Below are positions 1 to 8,821 of a stretch of DNA of 42,294 bases, piece by piece. The DNA lies in NCBI GenBank assembly GCA_900539625.1, contig UQCW01000019.1:1-42294 (forward strand), given 5' to 3'. A program made the translations under genes and the position numbers. How positions within the stretch are numbered: the stretch's first letter is position 1; each line of letters starts with the position of its first letter. The stretch is from an uncultured Prevotella sp. GTDB taxonomy: Bacteria; Bacteroidota; Bacteroidia; Bacteroidales; Bacteroidaceae. The notes below the pieces were generated by a model. It did no database searches. It had not been told where the DNA came from and saw nothing but the letters and a program-made list of their open reading frames with translations.

Positions 1-2
1 AG

Positions 3-75
3 TGGTGCCACCAGGAATCGAACCGGGGACACAAGGATTTTCAGTCCTTTGCTCTACCAACTGAGCTATGGCACC
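3..75 (-). tRNA. tRNA-Phe (GAA)
   Basis: Read on the minus strand this gives a complete 73-nt cloverleaf: acceptor stem GGTGCCA pairing with TGGCACC, D-arm with AGCTCAGTTGGTAGAGC, anticodon loop CTGAAAA with anticodon GAA, and T-arm containing GGTTCGATTCC. The 3' CCA is not encoded (the next bases are CT), so it must be added post-transcriptionally. It decodes phenylalanine codons. Confidence 0.97.
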
Positions 76-126
76 TTATTGCTTACTGTTTGTTTCCGCG
101 TTAGCGTTGTTTCTTGTTTGCGAGTG

Positions 127-157
127 CAAAGGTAGCAACTTTTATAATACCAGCCAA
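127..157 (-). promoter_or_regulatory. Promoter of tRNA-Phe
   Basis: On the minus strand TTGG (157-154), a 19-nt spacer and TACCTTTG (134-127) match the Bacteroidetes primary sigma-factor consensus (TTTG-N19-21-TAnnTTTG). The box lies about 50 nt upstream of the mature tRNA 5' end. The rest of 76-365 is AT-rich and shows no gene or repeat. Confidence 0.65.
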
Positions 158-365
158 GCCTTTTGCAAAAAAAATTGCGAAAATCTTGAATTTTCTTTGT
201 CTCCTTGGAAAACCACTGGATTTTGCCCCTATTTTAACACACAGCCATACCACTTTGTGCAATAAAAATTGGCAAATAATGACGAGTTATTTTTCTGCTG
301 ACGCAAAGAAATCTGCTTCTGCTCTCTCCGCGCACGTCTCTATGCTGCCTTTTATGATCTGAAAC

Positions 366-1343
366 CTATAGAGCATACGCCACGTTGAACATCAACGAGG
401 ATGTTGACAAATGGTAGCGGGCGTAAGAAACGCCGAGTTTGAAGCGATTCAAGTTCAGGTTTCCCCCGAAGGTCAGTCCGGCGCCATGAGCGCCATCGGC
501 CGCCTTGAGTTCGGAGGCGCGGCGGAAGTTATATCCGGCACTGAGCGTCAGAGTGCTTGACGGCTGCACATCAACGCCAACCACGAAATGGTTGATAAAT
601 TTCTTTCCGAAGCTCATTTTCTCTCCCTCGGCATGATAATAGTCGCTGGATTTCCAGCGCGTGAGGTCGGTCATGGTCAGAGAGAAACGCACTGGCGCGT
701 GGTCCATGCCCTTCGTCAGGCCCACCTGCATGCAGAAAGGCACACGCTCTGTGCGGCCGTCAAACGACTTCACCTGCGCACCGATATTGCGCATCGTGGC
801 CGACAGGGAAAGGTCGCGCTCCTCGTCATAATAATTCAATCCCAAGTCAACCGCCACCGCAAAGGCCGAATAGCCGGCATACGAAGAGGTGACCATCTTG
901 AGCGAGGCGCCGCCAGCCCAAGCGTCGGAAAGCAGATAACTGTAGCCTGCGCCAACGACGATGTCCTTCGGCGAAAAAGAACCAATCACTTGTCCGTTTG
1001 CGTCGGTTTCGTCCATCGAGCCGTAGCCGAGATACTGCGCGGAAAAAGCCGCCGTATGTCGCTCGCCGAAACCTTTGACAAACTGGGCGCCCATCCAGCT
1101 GCTGCCGCTGGCGTACGTCATAAAGGAAAGTCCCAAACTGCGGTCGCTCACCGAAGAATAAAGCGCCGGATTCGACCACCCGACCCACGGCGCGTCTTCG
1201 ATGGCCGAGATGTTCTCTCCACCGAGCGCACTGGCATGGGCCGACACGGGAAGTTTGAGCACCGTATAGGCCGACGACGATTCCTGAGCATAAGAACCGA
1301 GACTATATAGCAAGCCAACTATGGCATATAAACACTTTTTCAT
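366..1343 (-). CDS. porQ: Type IX secretion system protein PorQ
   Basis: A 325-residue outer-membrane protein with a short signal peptide ending at SYAQ (about residue 19), followed by the PorV/PorQ-type beginning (LKLPVSAHASALGG, then a WSNPAL motif) and alternating beta-strand segments to the C-terminus. PorQ-family proteins are 14-stranded FadL-like outer-membrane barrels that work with PorZ as a shuttle handing T9SS cargo to the attachment complex. The call is supported by two proteins in this window carrying T9SS C-terminal sorting tails. It stands alone and is divergent from the TonB-family gene at 1611. The stop is TAG. A PorV/LptO paralogue is the main alternative; length and the early HASALGG motif favour PorQ. 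Confidence 0.8.
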   Translation of the reverse strand: MKKCLYAIVGLLYSLGSYAQESSSAYTVLKLPVSAHASALGGENISAIEDAPWVGWSNPALYSSVSDRSLGLSFMTYASGSSWMGAQFVKGFGERHTAAFSAQYLGYGSMDETDANGQVIGSFSPKDIVVGAGYSYLLSDAWAGGASLKMVTSSYAGYSAFAVAVDLGLNYYDEERDLSLSATMRNIGAQVKSFDGRTERVPFCMQVGLTKGMDHAPVRFSLTMTDLTRWKSSDYYHAEGEKMSFGKKFINHFVVGVDVQPSSTLTLSAGYNFRRASELKAADGAHGAGLTFGGNLNLNRFKLGVSYARYHLSTSSLMFNVAYAL

Positions 1344-1365
1344 TTAGAGAAATAAAAATTGTGTC

Positions 1366-1373
1366 CAAAGGTA
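1366..1373 (-). promoter_or_regulatory. Probable -7 box for porQ
   Basis: TACCTTTG on the minus strand, 22 nt before the porQ start codon, matches the Bacteroidetes -7 element. No clear TTTG is present at the expected -33 distance. Confidence 0.45.
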
Positions 1374-1396
1374 CGACAAATTTTAGATTTTGCGTG

Positions 1397-1404
1397 TACT
1401 TTTG
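1397..1404 (+). promoter_or_regulatory. Possible -7 box of the divergent tonB-like gene
   Basis: TACTTTTG matches TAnnTTTG on the plus strand, back-to-back with the porQ box. If used, the mRNA would have a leader of about 200 nt (1410-1610), in which no gene is visible. No clear -33 element is seen. Confidence 0.35.
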
Positions 1405-1610
1405 CAGGAGAAATACTGGAGACGCGCCGCAAGAACATTTGCGACGCGGCTTCGTGGTTTGAAAAAGAACAGGCCGTGGGCCTGATTTCCTGTTGCCAGA
1501 AGAATGCCTCGGCATTCGTAAAGCAACGCTTGCGAAGAGACTGCCGCACACCTTTATATATAGGTAGTAAACGACACATTCCCGCTCGCGAGACATTATA
1601 GAAGTATAAC

Positions 1611-2414
1611 GTGAAGAATTCCGAATTATTTTCCAAAGCATGGTGCGACCTTATCTTCAGCGGCCGCAATCAGAACTATGGCGCATACAAGATACGCAAG
1701 AACATGGGCCGGCGCTACGCCTATGCGCTGACCCTGGTATTCGTGGGCGCTTTCCTGACCGCCGCCGTCCCCACGGCCTTCACCCTCTATTTCCGATATA
1801 AATTCTACCAGAGTTTCAAGGACGCCGCCACGGAAGTGCGCCAACTCAAGAAACTGGAGCACGAGAAGGGATACACCGTCAAGCATATATCGGCAGGACG
1901 AGGCGCTCCGACGTACACGGTCATCAAGGGCGCCACGGAAAAGGCCCCCGACATCGTTGAATACACGAAGAAGGACATCGTCTTCGGAACCAGCGGGGCA
2001 GAAACTTTCATCGTTGACGACACCAAGACGACCTTTGAAGACCTCGACCTACAGCACAACCGCGACCGCGAAGACCTCCCCATTGAAGGTCCGCAAATCG
2101 TGGCGACAGAGGTGGTGAAGGAGATGCCGCAATTCCCAGGCGGCCCGACGGCTTTCATGAAATGGCTCGACACGAATATCGGCTATCCGAAACACTGCAT
2201 CGACGAGAAGACTGAGGGCGACATGGAAGTGGTGTTCTACGTTCTCAAGGACGGAACGACCAGCGACATAAAAATCACCAAGTCCATCGACCCAGAAATC
2301 GACCGCCTCGTTCTCAGGGTGCTAAAGCGCATGCCACGATGGACACCTGGGAAGGCCGACGGCAAGAACACCGCCGTTCAGATTACGCTGCCGATACATT
2401 TCCAACTGCGATAG
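1611..2414 (+). CDS. TonB-family energy transducer
   Basis: A 267-residue inner-membrane protein. The N-terminus has the motif NYGAYKIRKNMGRR typical of Bacteroidetes TonB proteins, then one transmembrane helix (about residues 36-58), a periplasmic linker without a proline-rich stretch, and a C-terminal TonB domain (about 180-267) that begins PQFPGGPTAFMKWL and contains GDMEVVFYVLKDG. TonB couples the proton-motive force, through ExbB/ExbD, to outer-membrane SusC-type receptors. The start is taken as GTG at 1611 because an in-frame TAG lies only 12 nt upstream (1599-1601) and no ATG intervenes; AUG is usual in neighbouring genes, so this GTG may reduce translation. ExbB/ExbD genes are not in the window. 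Confidence 0.87.
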   Translation: MKNSELFSKAWCDLIFSGRNQNYGAYKIRKNMGRRYAYALTLVFVGAFLTAAVPTAFTLYFRYKFYQSFKDAATEVRQLKKLEHEKGYTVKHISAGRGAPTYTVIKGATEKAPDIVEYTKKDIVFGTSGAETFIVDDTKTTFEDLDLQHNRDREDLPIEGPQIVATEVVKEMPQFPGGPTAFMKWLDTNIGYPKHCIDEKTEGDMEVVFYVLKDGTTSDIKITKSIDPEIDRLVLRVLKRMPRWTPGKADGKNTAVQITLPIHFQLR

Positions 2415-2489
2415 CTCCCAAAGAGTATATGCAACGCGGCAGTTCTCTAAAAACACAGCAAAACAAGTCATCCATATAATATAGTATCT

Positions 2490-3464
2490 ATGATCACCAC
2501 GCAAGATATTCTGCAACGCATTGAAGACGAATTGGCAACGACCAATTACCCTTCAGAACCCGAAGGTCTTTACGAACCCATCGAGTATGTTCTTGAGGAA
2601 GGCGGAAAGCGCCTGCGCCCCACCCTTCTCCTGCTGGCCTACAGCATCTATCGCGAAGACCTCAACCGCGCCATGCCCGCAGCCATCGGTTTGGAGACCT
2701 ACCACAACCACACGCTGCTGCACGACGACCTCATGGACCACGCTGATATGCGACGCGGCCGCCCAACGGTACACCGCAAATGGGACGAAAACACGGCGGT
2801 GCTCTCTGGCGACACGATGCTCATCATGGCCTTCCGCCATGTCATGGAATGCCGCTGCGAGAAATCCACGGAGGCCCTGCAGCTCTTCGCTCAAACTGCC
2901 CAGGAGATTTGCGAAGGACAACAATATGACGTGAATTTCGAGACGCGCAACAACGTAACGGTTGGCGAATACCTTGAAATGATCCGCCTGAAAACCGCCG
3001 TCTTCCTGGCCTGCGCCGCCAAGATGGGCGCACTCATCGCCAATGCCGACGCTGCCGACTGCGAAGCGCTCTACGCCTTTGCCGAACGCATCGGTCTCGC
3101 TTTCCAGATTCAAGACGATTATCTCGACGTCTACGGCGACCCGAAGGTATTCGGCAAGAAAATCGGCGGCGACATCCTCTGCGGGAAAAAGACATTCCTG
3201 CTCATCAACGCGTTCAACAAGGCCGACGATGCCACGCGCAAACGCCTGCAAGCGCTTCTCGACAACCACGAGATGCCTGCCGAAGAGAAGATTCAGGCCG
3301 TAACGGAAATCTACAACCAGCTCGGCATCCCGGCTCTCACGCTCGACGCCATCAACCATTTCTACGACGAAGCCAACGAAGCCCTGAAACGTGCAGCCTC
3401 AGCCGCCGAAAAGTTTGCCCCACTGGTTGCCTACACGCAGTCGCTCTTGGGACGTAAAAACTAA
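2490..3464 (+). CDS. Polyprenyl diphosphate synthase (trans-isoprenyl)
   Basis: A 324-residue cytosolic enzyme that elongates allylic diphosphates with isopentenyl diphosphate. Both aspartate-rich Mg2+ sites are visible: the first (FARM) as DDLMD at residues 79-83, followed by RRGRPTVH, and the second as QIQDDYLD near residue 206. GGKRLRP near residue 38 is the usual IPP-binding segment. It could make geranylgeranyl diphosphate or the long side chain of menaquinone; motifs alone do not fix chain length. The stop codon is 4 nt before tatD, so the two are translated from one message. Confidence 0.92.
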   Translation: MITTQDILQRIEDELATTNYPSEPEGLYEPIEYVLEEGGKRLRPTLLLLAYSIYREDLNRAMPAAIGLETYHNHTLLHDDLMDHADMRRGRPTVHRKWDENTAVLSGDTMLIMAFRHVMECRCEKSTEALQLFAQTAQEICEGQQYDVNFETRNNVTVGEYLEMIRLKTAVFLACAAKMGALIANADAADCEALYAFAERIGLAFQIQDDYLDVYGDPKVFGKKIGGDILCGKKTFLLINAFNKADDATRKRLQALLDNHEMPAEEKIQAVTEIYNQLGIPALTLDAINHFYDEANEALKRAASAAEKFAPLVAYTQSLLGRKN

Positions 3465-3468
3465 GCCC

Positions 3469-4257
3469 ATGTTTATCGACACGCACAGCCATCCTTATAC
3501 GGAAGAATTTGACGACAACCGCGAAGCCGTCATCGCCCGTGCCCGTGAGGCAGGGGCGGAAATGATTCTGCTTCCCAACATCAACGAGGCGTCGATTGGC
3601 CCCATGCTGGAGCTTTGTGAGAAGCATCCCAACTTCTGCCGCCCCATGATGGGGCTTCACCCAACGGAACTGCCCGACACGGCGGAAGAGGTGGAAACGG
3701 CGCTCAACCACATGGAGCGCCTGCTCGAAGCGCCCAACCATCCCTACATTGCCATCGGCGAGGTGGGCATCGACCTTTATTGGGACGAATCGCGGCGCGA
3801 AGAACAAGTGGCCATCCTGCAACGCCAGGCTGAATGGGCCGCACGCTTCCACCTGCCATTGGTCATCCACAGCCGCTCGGCCCACCGCCTGCTCGTTGAC
3901 ACGCTCCTGCCGTTTGCCGACAGAGTGCCAGGCGGCGTTTTCCATTGCTTCGGCGGAACAACGGAAGAGGCGCAGGAACTTCTTGACTGCTTCCCGCGCT
4001 TCGTCTTGGGCATTGGGGGTGTCGTGACCTTCAAAAAGTCAACGCTCCCCGCCACGCTCCGCGCAGCAGTACCGCTCGACCGCATCGTGGTGGAAACCGA
4101 CTGCCCTTATCTGGCGCCAACGCCCCACCGTGGCAAGCGCAACGAACCGGCCTACGTGCCGCTGGTCATCGAAAAACTGGCCGACATCTATGAAGTCATG
4201 CCAGAGAAGGTGGCACAGCAAACCACTGAGACGGCCAAGCGCCTCTTTCATCTTTAG
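3469..4257 (+). CDS. tatD: TatD-family metal-dependent DNase/hydrolase
   Basis: A 262-residue TIM-barrel hydrolase of the amidohydrolase superfamily, with deoxyribonuclease activity in characterised members. Metal-ligand motifs appear in order: DTHSHP (H6, H8), GEVGIDLYW, VIHSRS, FHCFGG and VETDCPYLAP. The start is the ATG at 3469, which places the HxH motif at residue 6 as in the family; the open frame extends upstream into the synthase gene but that part is not TatD-like. It follows the polyprenyl synthase by 4 nt and precedes the gene at 4279 by 21 nt. The stop is TAG. Confidence 0.94.
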   Translation: MFIDTHSHPYTEEFDDNREAVIARAREAGAEMILLPNINEASIGPMLELCEKHPNFCRPMMGLHPTELPDTAEEVETALNHMERLLEAPNHPYIAIGEVGIDLYWDESRREEQVAILQRQAEWAARFHLPLVIHSRSAHRLLVDTLLPFADRVPGGVFHCFGGTTEEAQELLDCFPRFVLGIGGVVTFKKSTLPATLRAAVPLDRIVVETDCPYLAPTPHRGKRNEPAYVPLVIEKLADIYEVMPEKVAQQTTETAKRLFHL

Positions 4258-4278
4258 TAATGGTATAAAAATCAAGTC

Positions 4279-4989
4279 ATGCTGAAATACATCACTTTTA
4301 TCTTCGCGCTCTTTGCCTCCGTTGAGGCCTCAGCGCAAAACGCGGAAACTCAGCCGCTCATGCAGCAGCCTGAGCAGATTGCCGACACATTGCTTCAGGG
4401 CGACATCACGCCCCGAGCGGAGATGACGGGCGAAGAAATGCTTGTTCCCGACAGCATGACGCGCTATGCGTTGCCTATGCTTCATTTCTCAGCCCCGGGC
4501 TTCAACGGCTTCTCGCCTTGGAACTATGGCGCGATGCCAGTGTGGCAGATGCACGAGGGTTTTAATGCCCAACTCGGCCTATCGCTGACGGCGGGCTTCG
4601 GCAAAGGGGCGCCCCACGGCGTCGGTTTTTCCCAGCAAGCGGCCTTCGGATATGCCATGCCGCTGAGCAAGCGTTTTGCCGTGGCCGCAGGCATTTATGC
4701 CAACAATATGGACTGGGGGGCTTTCAACGACCGCGAAGTCGGTCTGGCGGCAGCCGTGCAATACCGCGTGAACGATGCCGTAAACGTGTATGCCTACGGT
4801 GCCAAATCGTTCTTCCCGAACGGCCGAAACCGACAACTCCGCTATAACTTCCTCACGGGTTATGCCACCCCCGCCCCGCTCCCCGCCTATTTCTGGGGCA
4901 TTCCTTCCGAACGCTTCGGCGCGATGGCGGAGTTTAAATTGGGGAAGAACGCCATGATACAAGTGAGCGTGGAACACCAAAAATATTGA
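4279..4989 (+). CDS. Predicted outer-membrane/envelope protein of unknown function
   Basis: A 236-residue protein with a signal peptide (cleavage near ASAQ, residue 20), a polar linker rich in Gln, Glu and Met to about residue 75, and then repeated amphipathic beta-segments (QLGLSLTAGFG, QQAAFGYAMPL, FAVAAGIYANN, VGLAAAVQYRV) as in small outer-membrane barrels. No catalytic motif is recognised. It starts 21 nt after tatD and is probably the last gene of the polyprenyl synthase-tatD operon. The exact family is not recognised; assignment as an envelope barrel rests on the signal peptide and strand pattern only. Confidence 0.78.
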   Translation: MLKYITFIFALFASVEASAQNAETQPLMQQPEQIADTLLQGDITPRAEMTGEEMLVPDSMTRYALPMLHFSAPGFNGFSPWNYGAMPVWQMHEGFNAQLGLSLTAGFGKGAPHGVGFSQQAAFGYAMPLSKRFAVAAGIYANNMDWGAFNDREVGLAAAVQYRVNDAVNVYAYGAKSFFPNGRNRQLRYNFLTGYATPAPLPAYFWGIPSERFGAMAEFKLGKNAMIQVSVEHQKY

Positions 4990-5124
4990 AAACGGCCGAG
5001 AAGCCAACGACGAGGGCGCACTCATGTCTTATATAAGGGGCGACTTTTGTTTAAGCCCCCGCCTTCCACAAAGGCACCTCGTCCGTCCAAGAACCGTCTT
5101 CTTTGAACACCTACTTACCTATTT

Positions 5125-7074
5125 ATGTCAAAAGCAACCCCTCTCTTGCGCCAGCGCGAACTCTTGCGCAAGGAATATGAAACCGAAAAGGCCGCCTTTG
5201 AGAAATCGGCGGAACTGATGGGCGTCGGGCGAAAAGTGAAGCGCGGCGACTGCTGGTTTCCAATCACTGCCGGGCGCAGCTATTATAATTCGCTCGACCG
5301 CCTGGTGGTGGAAATCACGCGAAGCGAAGACACCGACATTGAGCACAACTTTGAATACGGAAAGCCCGTTGTTTTCTTCTCGCAAGATGCAACGGGCTCT
5401 TTGCATTACCTGCCCTTCACGGCCACGGTGAGCTATGCCGAAGCGTCGCGCATGGTGGTCTGCCTCAACGACGAGCGCCAACTCTCGCAGATTCTCTCGC
5501 TGGAGCGCCCTGGCGTGCAGCTCTATTTCGACGAGACCACCTACCGCCTCATGTTTGAAGCCCTCGACCGCGTGATGAATGCAAAAGAGGGCCGCCTTGC
5601 CCATCTGCGCGACATCTTCCACGGCTCCCTCCGTCCGCAGTTTGCCGCCGGAGGAAGCATGCCGCTGAGTCTTCCCTGGCTCAACGCTGCTCAGGAAGCG
5701 GCCGTCGGCGAAGCCTTGAAGGCCCGCGATGTGATGGTGGTTCACGGTCCTCCGGGAACGGGCAAAACCACCACACTGATTGAAGCCGTCTGCGAAACAC
5801 TGCGCCGCGAACCGCAAGTGCTGGTTTGCGCACAAAGCAACACGGCCGTTGATTGGATTTCGGAACAGCTGGCCAACCGCGGACTCGGCGTGCTCCGCAT
5901 CGGAAATCCAACGCGCGTGACCGACGCCATGCTGCAAAACACTTATGAACGCCGCTTCGAGGCCCACCCCGATTATCCGGCGCTTTGGCAAACGCGCCGC
6001 ACCATCCGCCAGCTCTACAGCCAACCGAGGAAAGAACGCCCAGCGAATTTCCACCAGAAGATTACACGCCTCAAGGAGCGGGCCGACGAACTGGAAATAC
6101 GCATCCGCCACGCGCTCTTCGATGGTTGCCGCGTGGTGGCAGCCACACTGGCGGGAACGGCCAACCCCGTGCTCACGGGCCATCATTTCCACACGCTCTT
6201 CATTGACGAAGCGGCGCAGGCCCTGGAAGCGGCCTGCTGGATTGCCCTGCAAAAGGCCGACCGCGTCATCCTGGCGGGCGACCATTGTCAACTGCCGCCA
6301 ACCGTGAAAAGCCAAGCGGCCATGAAGGGCGGACTGGCGGTGACGCTGATGGAGCACGTGGCAGAAACGCGTCCAGAATGTGTTCGACTGCTCACGCTGC
6401 AATACCGAATGAACGAAACACTGATGCGCTTTTCCTCCGACTGGTTTTATGGTGGCCAATTGAAAGCAGCGCCGGAGGTGAGCCACCGCAGCATGCTCGA
6501 CGAGCTCGACTGGCCGCTGGTGTGGGTGGACACCGACGAAATGCCCACCCTGAAAAACGAAGCGAATGAAGGAGAGGGAACGGCGGACTATCACGAAGCC
6601 TTCGTGGCCGCCTCCTACGGCCGCATCAATAAGGCCGAAGCCCAACTGACCATCAACACGCTGAAAGCCTACGTGGAACGCGTCGGCCGCCACCGCCTCT
6701 TGGAAGAACGTGCCGACATCGGCATCATCTCGCCCTACAAAGCACAGGTGCAATACCTCCGCTCGCTGATTCGCCGCGAGAGTTTTCTGCGCCCGTTGGC
6801 AGCTCAAATCACGGTCAACACAGTCGACGCCTTCCAAGGACAGGAGCGCGACATCGTGCTGGTGTCAATGGTGCGTGCCAACGAGAGCGGACAAATCGGT
6901 TTTCTTTCCGACCTCCGCCGCATGAACGTGGCCATCACCAGAGCGAGAATGAAACTAATTATTCTCGGTTCGTCGTCAACCCTCGGCCACCACGCTTTCT
7001 ATCGCGACCTCTACGAACGCTGCCACAAAGCGGAAATGCCCAACGAAAGGGAAAGCGAACAGGAGAACGCATAA
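5125..7074 (+). CDS. Superfamily 1 helicase of the UPF1/SMUBP-2/DNA2 type
   Basis: A 649-residue AAA_11/AAA_12 helicase. Visible motifs in order: Walker A GPPGTGKTTT (about residues 208-217), motif Ia ACAQSNTAVDW, Walker B FIDEAAQALE, motif III AGDHCQLPPTVKS, motif IV LQYRMN, IGIISPYKAQV, motif V TVDAFQGQERDIV and motif VI RRMNVAITRARM. The N-terminal ~200 residues are the beta-barrel/stalk region typical of SMUBP-2-like proteins. Such proteins unwind DNA or RNA 5'-3'; the bacterial cellular role is not established. It follows 135 nt of non-coding DNA containing a half-copy of the repeat motif GAACACCTACTTA (5105-5117) just before the start. Confidence 0.93.
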   Translation: MSKATPLLRQRELLRKEYETEKAAFEKSAELMGVGRKVKRGDCWFPITAGRSYYNSLDRLVVEITRSEDTDIEHNFEYGKPVVFFSQDATGSLHYLPFTATVSYAEASRMVVCLNDERQLSQILSLERPGVQLYFDETTYRLMFEALDRVMNAKEGRLAHLRDIFHGSLRPQFAAGGSMPLSLPWLNAAQEAAVGEALKARDVMVVHGPPGTGKTTTLIEAVCETLRREPQVLVCAQSNTAVDWISEQLANRGLGVLRIGNPTRVTDAMLQNTYERRFEAHPDYPALWQTRRTIRQLYSQPRKERPANFHQKITRLKERADELEIRIRHALFDGCRVVAATLAGTANPVLTGHHFHTLFIDEAAQALEAACWIALQKADRVILAGDHCQLPPTVKSQAAMKGGLAVTLMEHVAETRPECVRLLTLQYRMNETLMRFSSDWFYGGQLKAAPEVSHRSMLDELDWPLVWVDTDEMPTLKNEANEGEGTADYHEAFVAASYGRINKAEAQLTINTLKAYVERVGRHRLLEERADIGIISPYKAQVQYLRSLIRRESFLRPLAAQITVNTVDAFQGQERDIVLVSMVRANESGQIGFLSDLRRMNVAITRARMKLIILGSSSTLGHHAFYRDLYERCHKAEMPNERESEQENA

Positions 7075-7179
7075 GACATTATATATAAACACCTTATAAT
7101 ACACAATTCACGATTAACAAAAGCAGGCCATCTCTGTAAACTATTTTTAAACAACCGCCTGTCACAAATATCTTGATAA

Positions 7180-7228
7180 AAAATTGGATGTCTCAAAAAC
7201 TTTCTATAATTTTGGGACATCCAATTTT
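7180..7228 (+). repeat. 19-bp inverted repeat overlapping the gdhA promoter
   Basis: Arms 7180-7198 and 7210-7228 are complementary over 19 bp with a single T-G exception (7193/7215) and an 11-nt loop. The arms read AAAATTGGATGTC..CAAAA. No T-run follows, so a simple terminator for the helicase gene is unlikely. The -33 and -7 promoter elements fall inside the left and right arms respectively. Confidence 0.85.
7184..7214 (+). promoter_or_regulatory. Promoter of gdhA
   Basis: TTGG (7184-7187), a 19-nt spacer and TAATTTTG (7207-7214) fit the Bacteroidetes promoter consensus. The predicted leader of about 135 nt includes a second hairpin, AGAAACGC (7306-7313) pairing with GCGTTTCT (7322-7329). 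Confidence 0.65.
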
Positions 7229-7357
7229 CATTTGGACGGCACCCCATCCGCCCCACAACACGGAAAGGTATGGGCGACCCATTGAAAAACATCTAAACAC
7301 CAAGCAGAAACGCTGCGTTGGGCGTTTCTCAATACTAACCAAAAACACAATATCTGT

Positions 7358-8692
7358 ATGAAAACCGAACAGATTCTCACCGCGCTCGAAGCCAAACACC
7401 AAGGCGAAAAAGAATACTTGCAAGCCGTGCGCGAAGTTTTGCAGTCCATCGAACCCGTCTATAACGAGCATCCTGAATTTGAACGCGTCCGTCTCGTGGA
7501 ACGCCTCGTAGAGCCCGACCGCATCCTCACTTTCCGCGTGCCTTGGGTGGACGACCACGGTGATGTCAACGTCAACATCGGCTATCGCGTGCAATTCAAC
7601 AACGCCATCGGCCCATATAAGGGAGGCATCCGTTTCCACCCCTCTGTCAATCTGAGCATCTTGAAGTTCCTTGGCTTTGAACAGACTTTCAAAAATGCCC
7701 TGACCACCCTGCCGATGGGCGGCGGAAAAGGCGGTTCAGACTTCGCACCCCGCGGACGCAGCGAAGCGGAAATCATGCGCTTCTGCCAAGCCTTCATGCT
7801 CGAGCTTTGGCGCAACCTCGGTCCTGACCAAGACGTGCCAGCAGGTGACATCGGCGTGGGCGGCCGTGAAGTGGGCTATATGTTCGGAATGTATAAGAAA
7901 CTCACGCGCGAACACACCGGCACTTTCACCGGCAAGGGTCTCGACTTCGGCGGCTCCATCCTGCGTCCGGAAGCCACAGGCTTCGGCGCGCTCTATTTCG
8001 TCAAGCAGATGCTTGCCGACCGTGGCGACGACATCGCAGGCAAAACGGTTGCCATCTCCGGTTTCGGCAACGTGGCCTGGGGTGCCGCCAAGAAAGCCAC
8101 AGAGATGGGCGCGAAGGTCGTCACTTTGAGCGGCCCCGACGGCTACGTCTACGACCCCAATGGTGTCAGTGGCGAAAAGATCGACTATATGCTTGAACTG
8201 CGCCTCTCTGGCGAAGACATCGTGGCGCCCTATGCAGAACGCTATCCGGAAGCCACTTTCCACGCTGGCAAGAAGCCCTGGTGCGAACACGTTGACATTG
8301 CCCTGCCTTGCGCCACGCAAAACGAATTGGGCGAAGAAGACGCACGCCAGTTGGTTGAAAACGGCGTGAAGCTCGTGGCTGAAGTGAGCAACATGGGATG
8401 TACGGCCGAAGCTGTTGACTATTTCATCCAACACCAAACTAACTTCGCACCAGGCAAGGCTGTAAACGCAGGTGGCGTTGCCACTTCTGGTTTGGAAATG
8501 ACGCAAAACGCCATGCACATCTCTTGGTCGGCTCAGGAGGTCGACAACCGTCTGCACAGCATCATGAGCGCCATCCACGACCAGTGTCTGCGCTACGGTC
8601 GCGAGGGTGGATACACCAACTACGTGAAGGGCGCCAACATCGCCGGATTCATGAAGGTGGCACACGCCATGATGGCACAAGGCATCTTGTGA
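7358..8692 (+). CDS. gdhA: NADP-specific glutamate dehydrogenase
   Basis: A 444-residue hexameric family-I glutamate dehydrogenase catalysing 2-oxoglutarate + NH4+ + NADPH to glutamate. Visible landmarks: YKGGIRFHPSV, the substrate-binding PMGGGKGGSDF (about residues 120-130, with the catalytic-region lysine), DVPAGDIGVGGREVGYM, the GGSILRPEATGFG segment and the Rossmann loop SGFGNVAWGA. Length matches the family. It is flanked by a repeat-embedded promoter and a strong terminator, so it is transcribed alone. In gut Bacteroidetes this enzyme is a main ammonia-assimilation route. Confidence 0.97.
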   Translation: MKTEQILTALEAKHQGEKEYLQAVREVLQSIEPVYNEHPEFERVRLVERLVEPDRILTFRVPWVDDHGDVNVNIGYRVQFNNAIGPYKGGIRFHPSVNLSILKFLGFEQTFKNALTTLPMGGGKGGSDFAPRGRSEAEIMRFCQAFMLELWRNLGPDQDVPAGDIGVGGREVGYMFGMYKKLTREHTGTFTGKGLDFGGSILRPEATGFGALYFVKQMLADRGDDIAGKTVAISGFGNVAWGAAKKATEMGAKVVTLSGPDGYVYDPNGVSGEKIDYMLELRLSGEDIVAPYAERYPEATFHAGKKPWCEHVDIALPCATQNELGEEDARQLVENGVKLVAEVSNMGCTAEAVDYFIQHQTNFAPGKAVNAGGVATSGLEMTQNAMHISWSAQEVDNRLHSIMSAIHDQCLRYGREGGYTNYVKGANIAGFMKVAHAMMAQGIL

Positions 8693-8715
8693 TGCAATGA
8701 GATTTTAGGAATGAT

Positions 8716-8755
8716 AAGTAGGTGGTCAAAACCAGTTTTGGCCACCTACTTTTTA
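8716..8755 (+). terminator. Rho-independent terminator of gdhA
   Basis: Arms 8716-8732 and 8735-8751 form a 17-bp stem (one G-T pair) followed by a T-run. The outer sequence AAGTAGGTGG..CAAAAC also matches the ends of the dispersed foldback repeats found elsewhere in the window. Confidence 0.9.
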
Positions 8756-8821
8756 TGTTAACCACAAAACCATAAGGCGGGCAGAACGCACAACGATTTC
8801 TCTCCGCCAAAGAATATAAAT

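Noticed and set aside
5128..6837. 569-codon open frame on the minus strand
   Set aside because: It is exactly antisense to the helicase gene, which has complete motifs; the antisense translation is rich in His, Arg and Cys and has no recognisable domain.
7180..7228. Terminator for the helicase gene
   Set aside because: No T-run follows on either side, and promoter elements with correct spacing lie within the arms.
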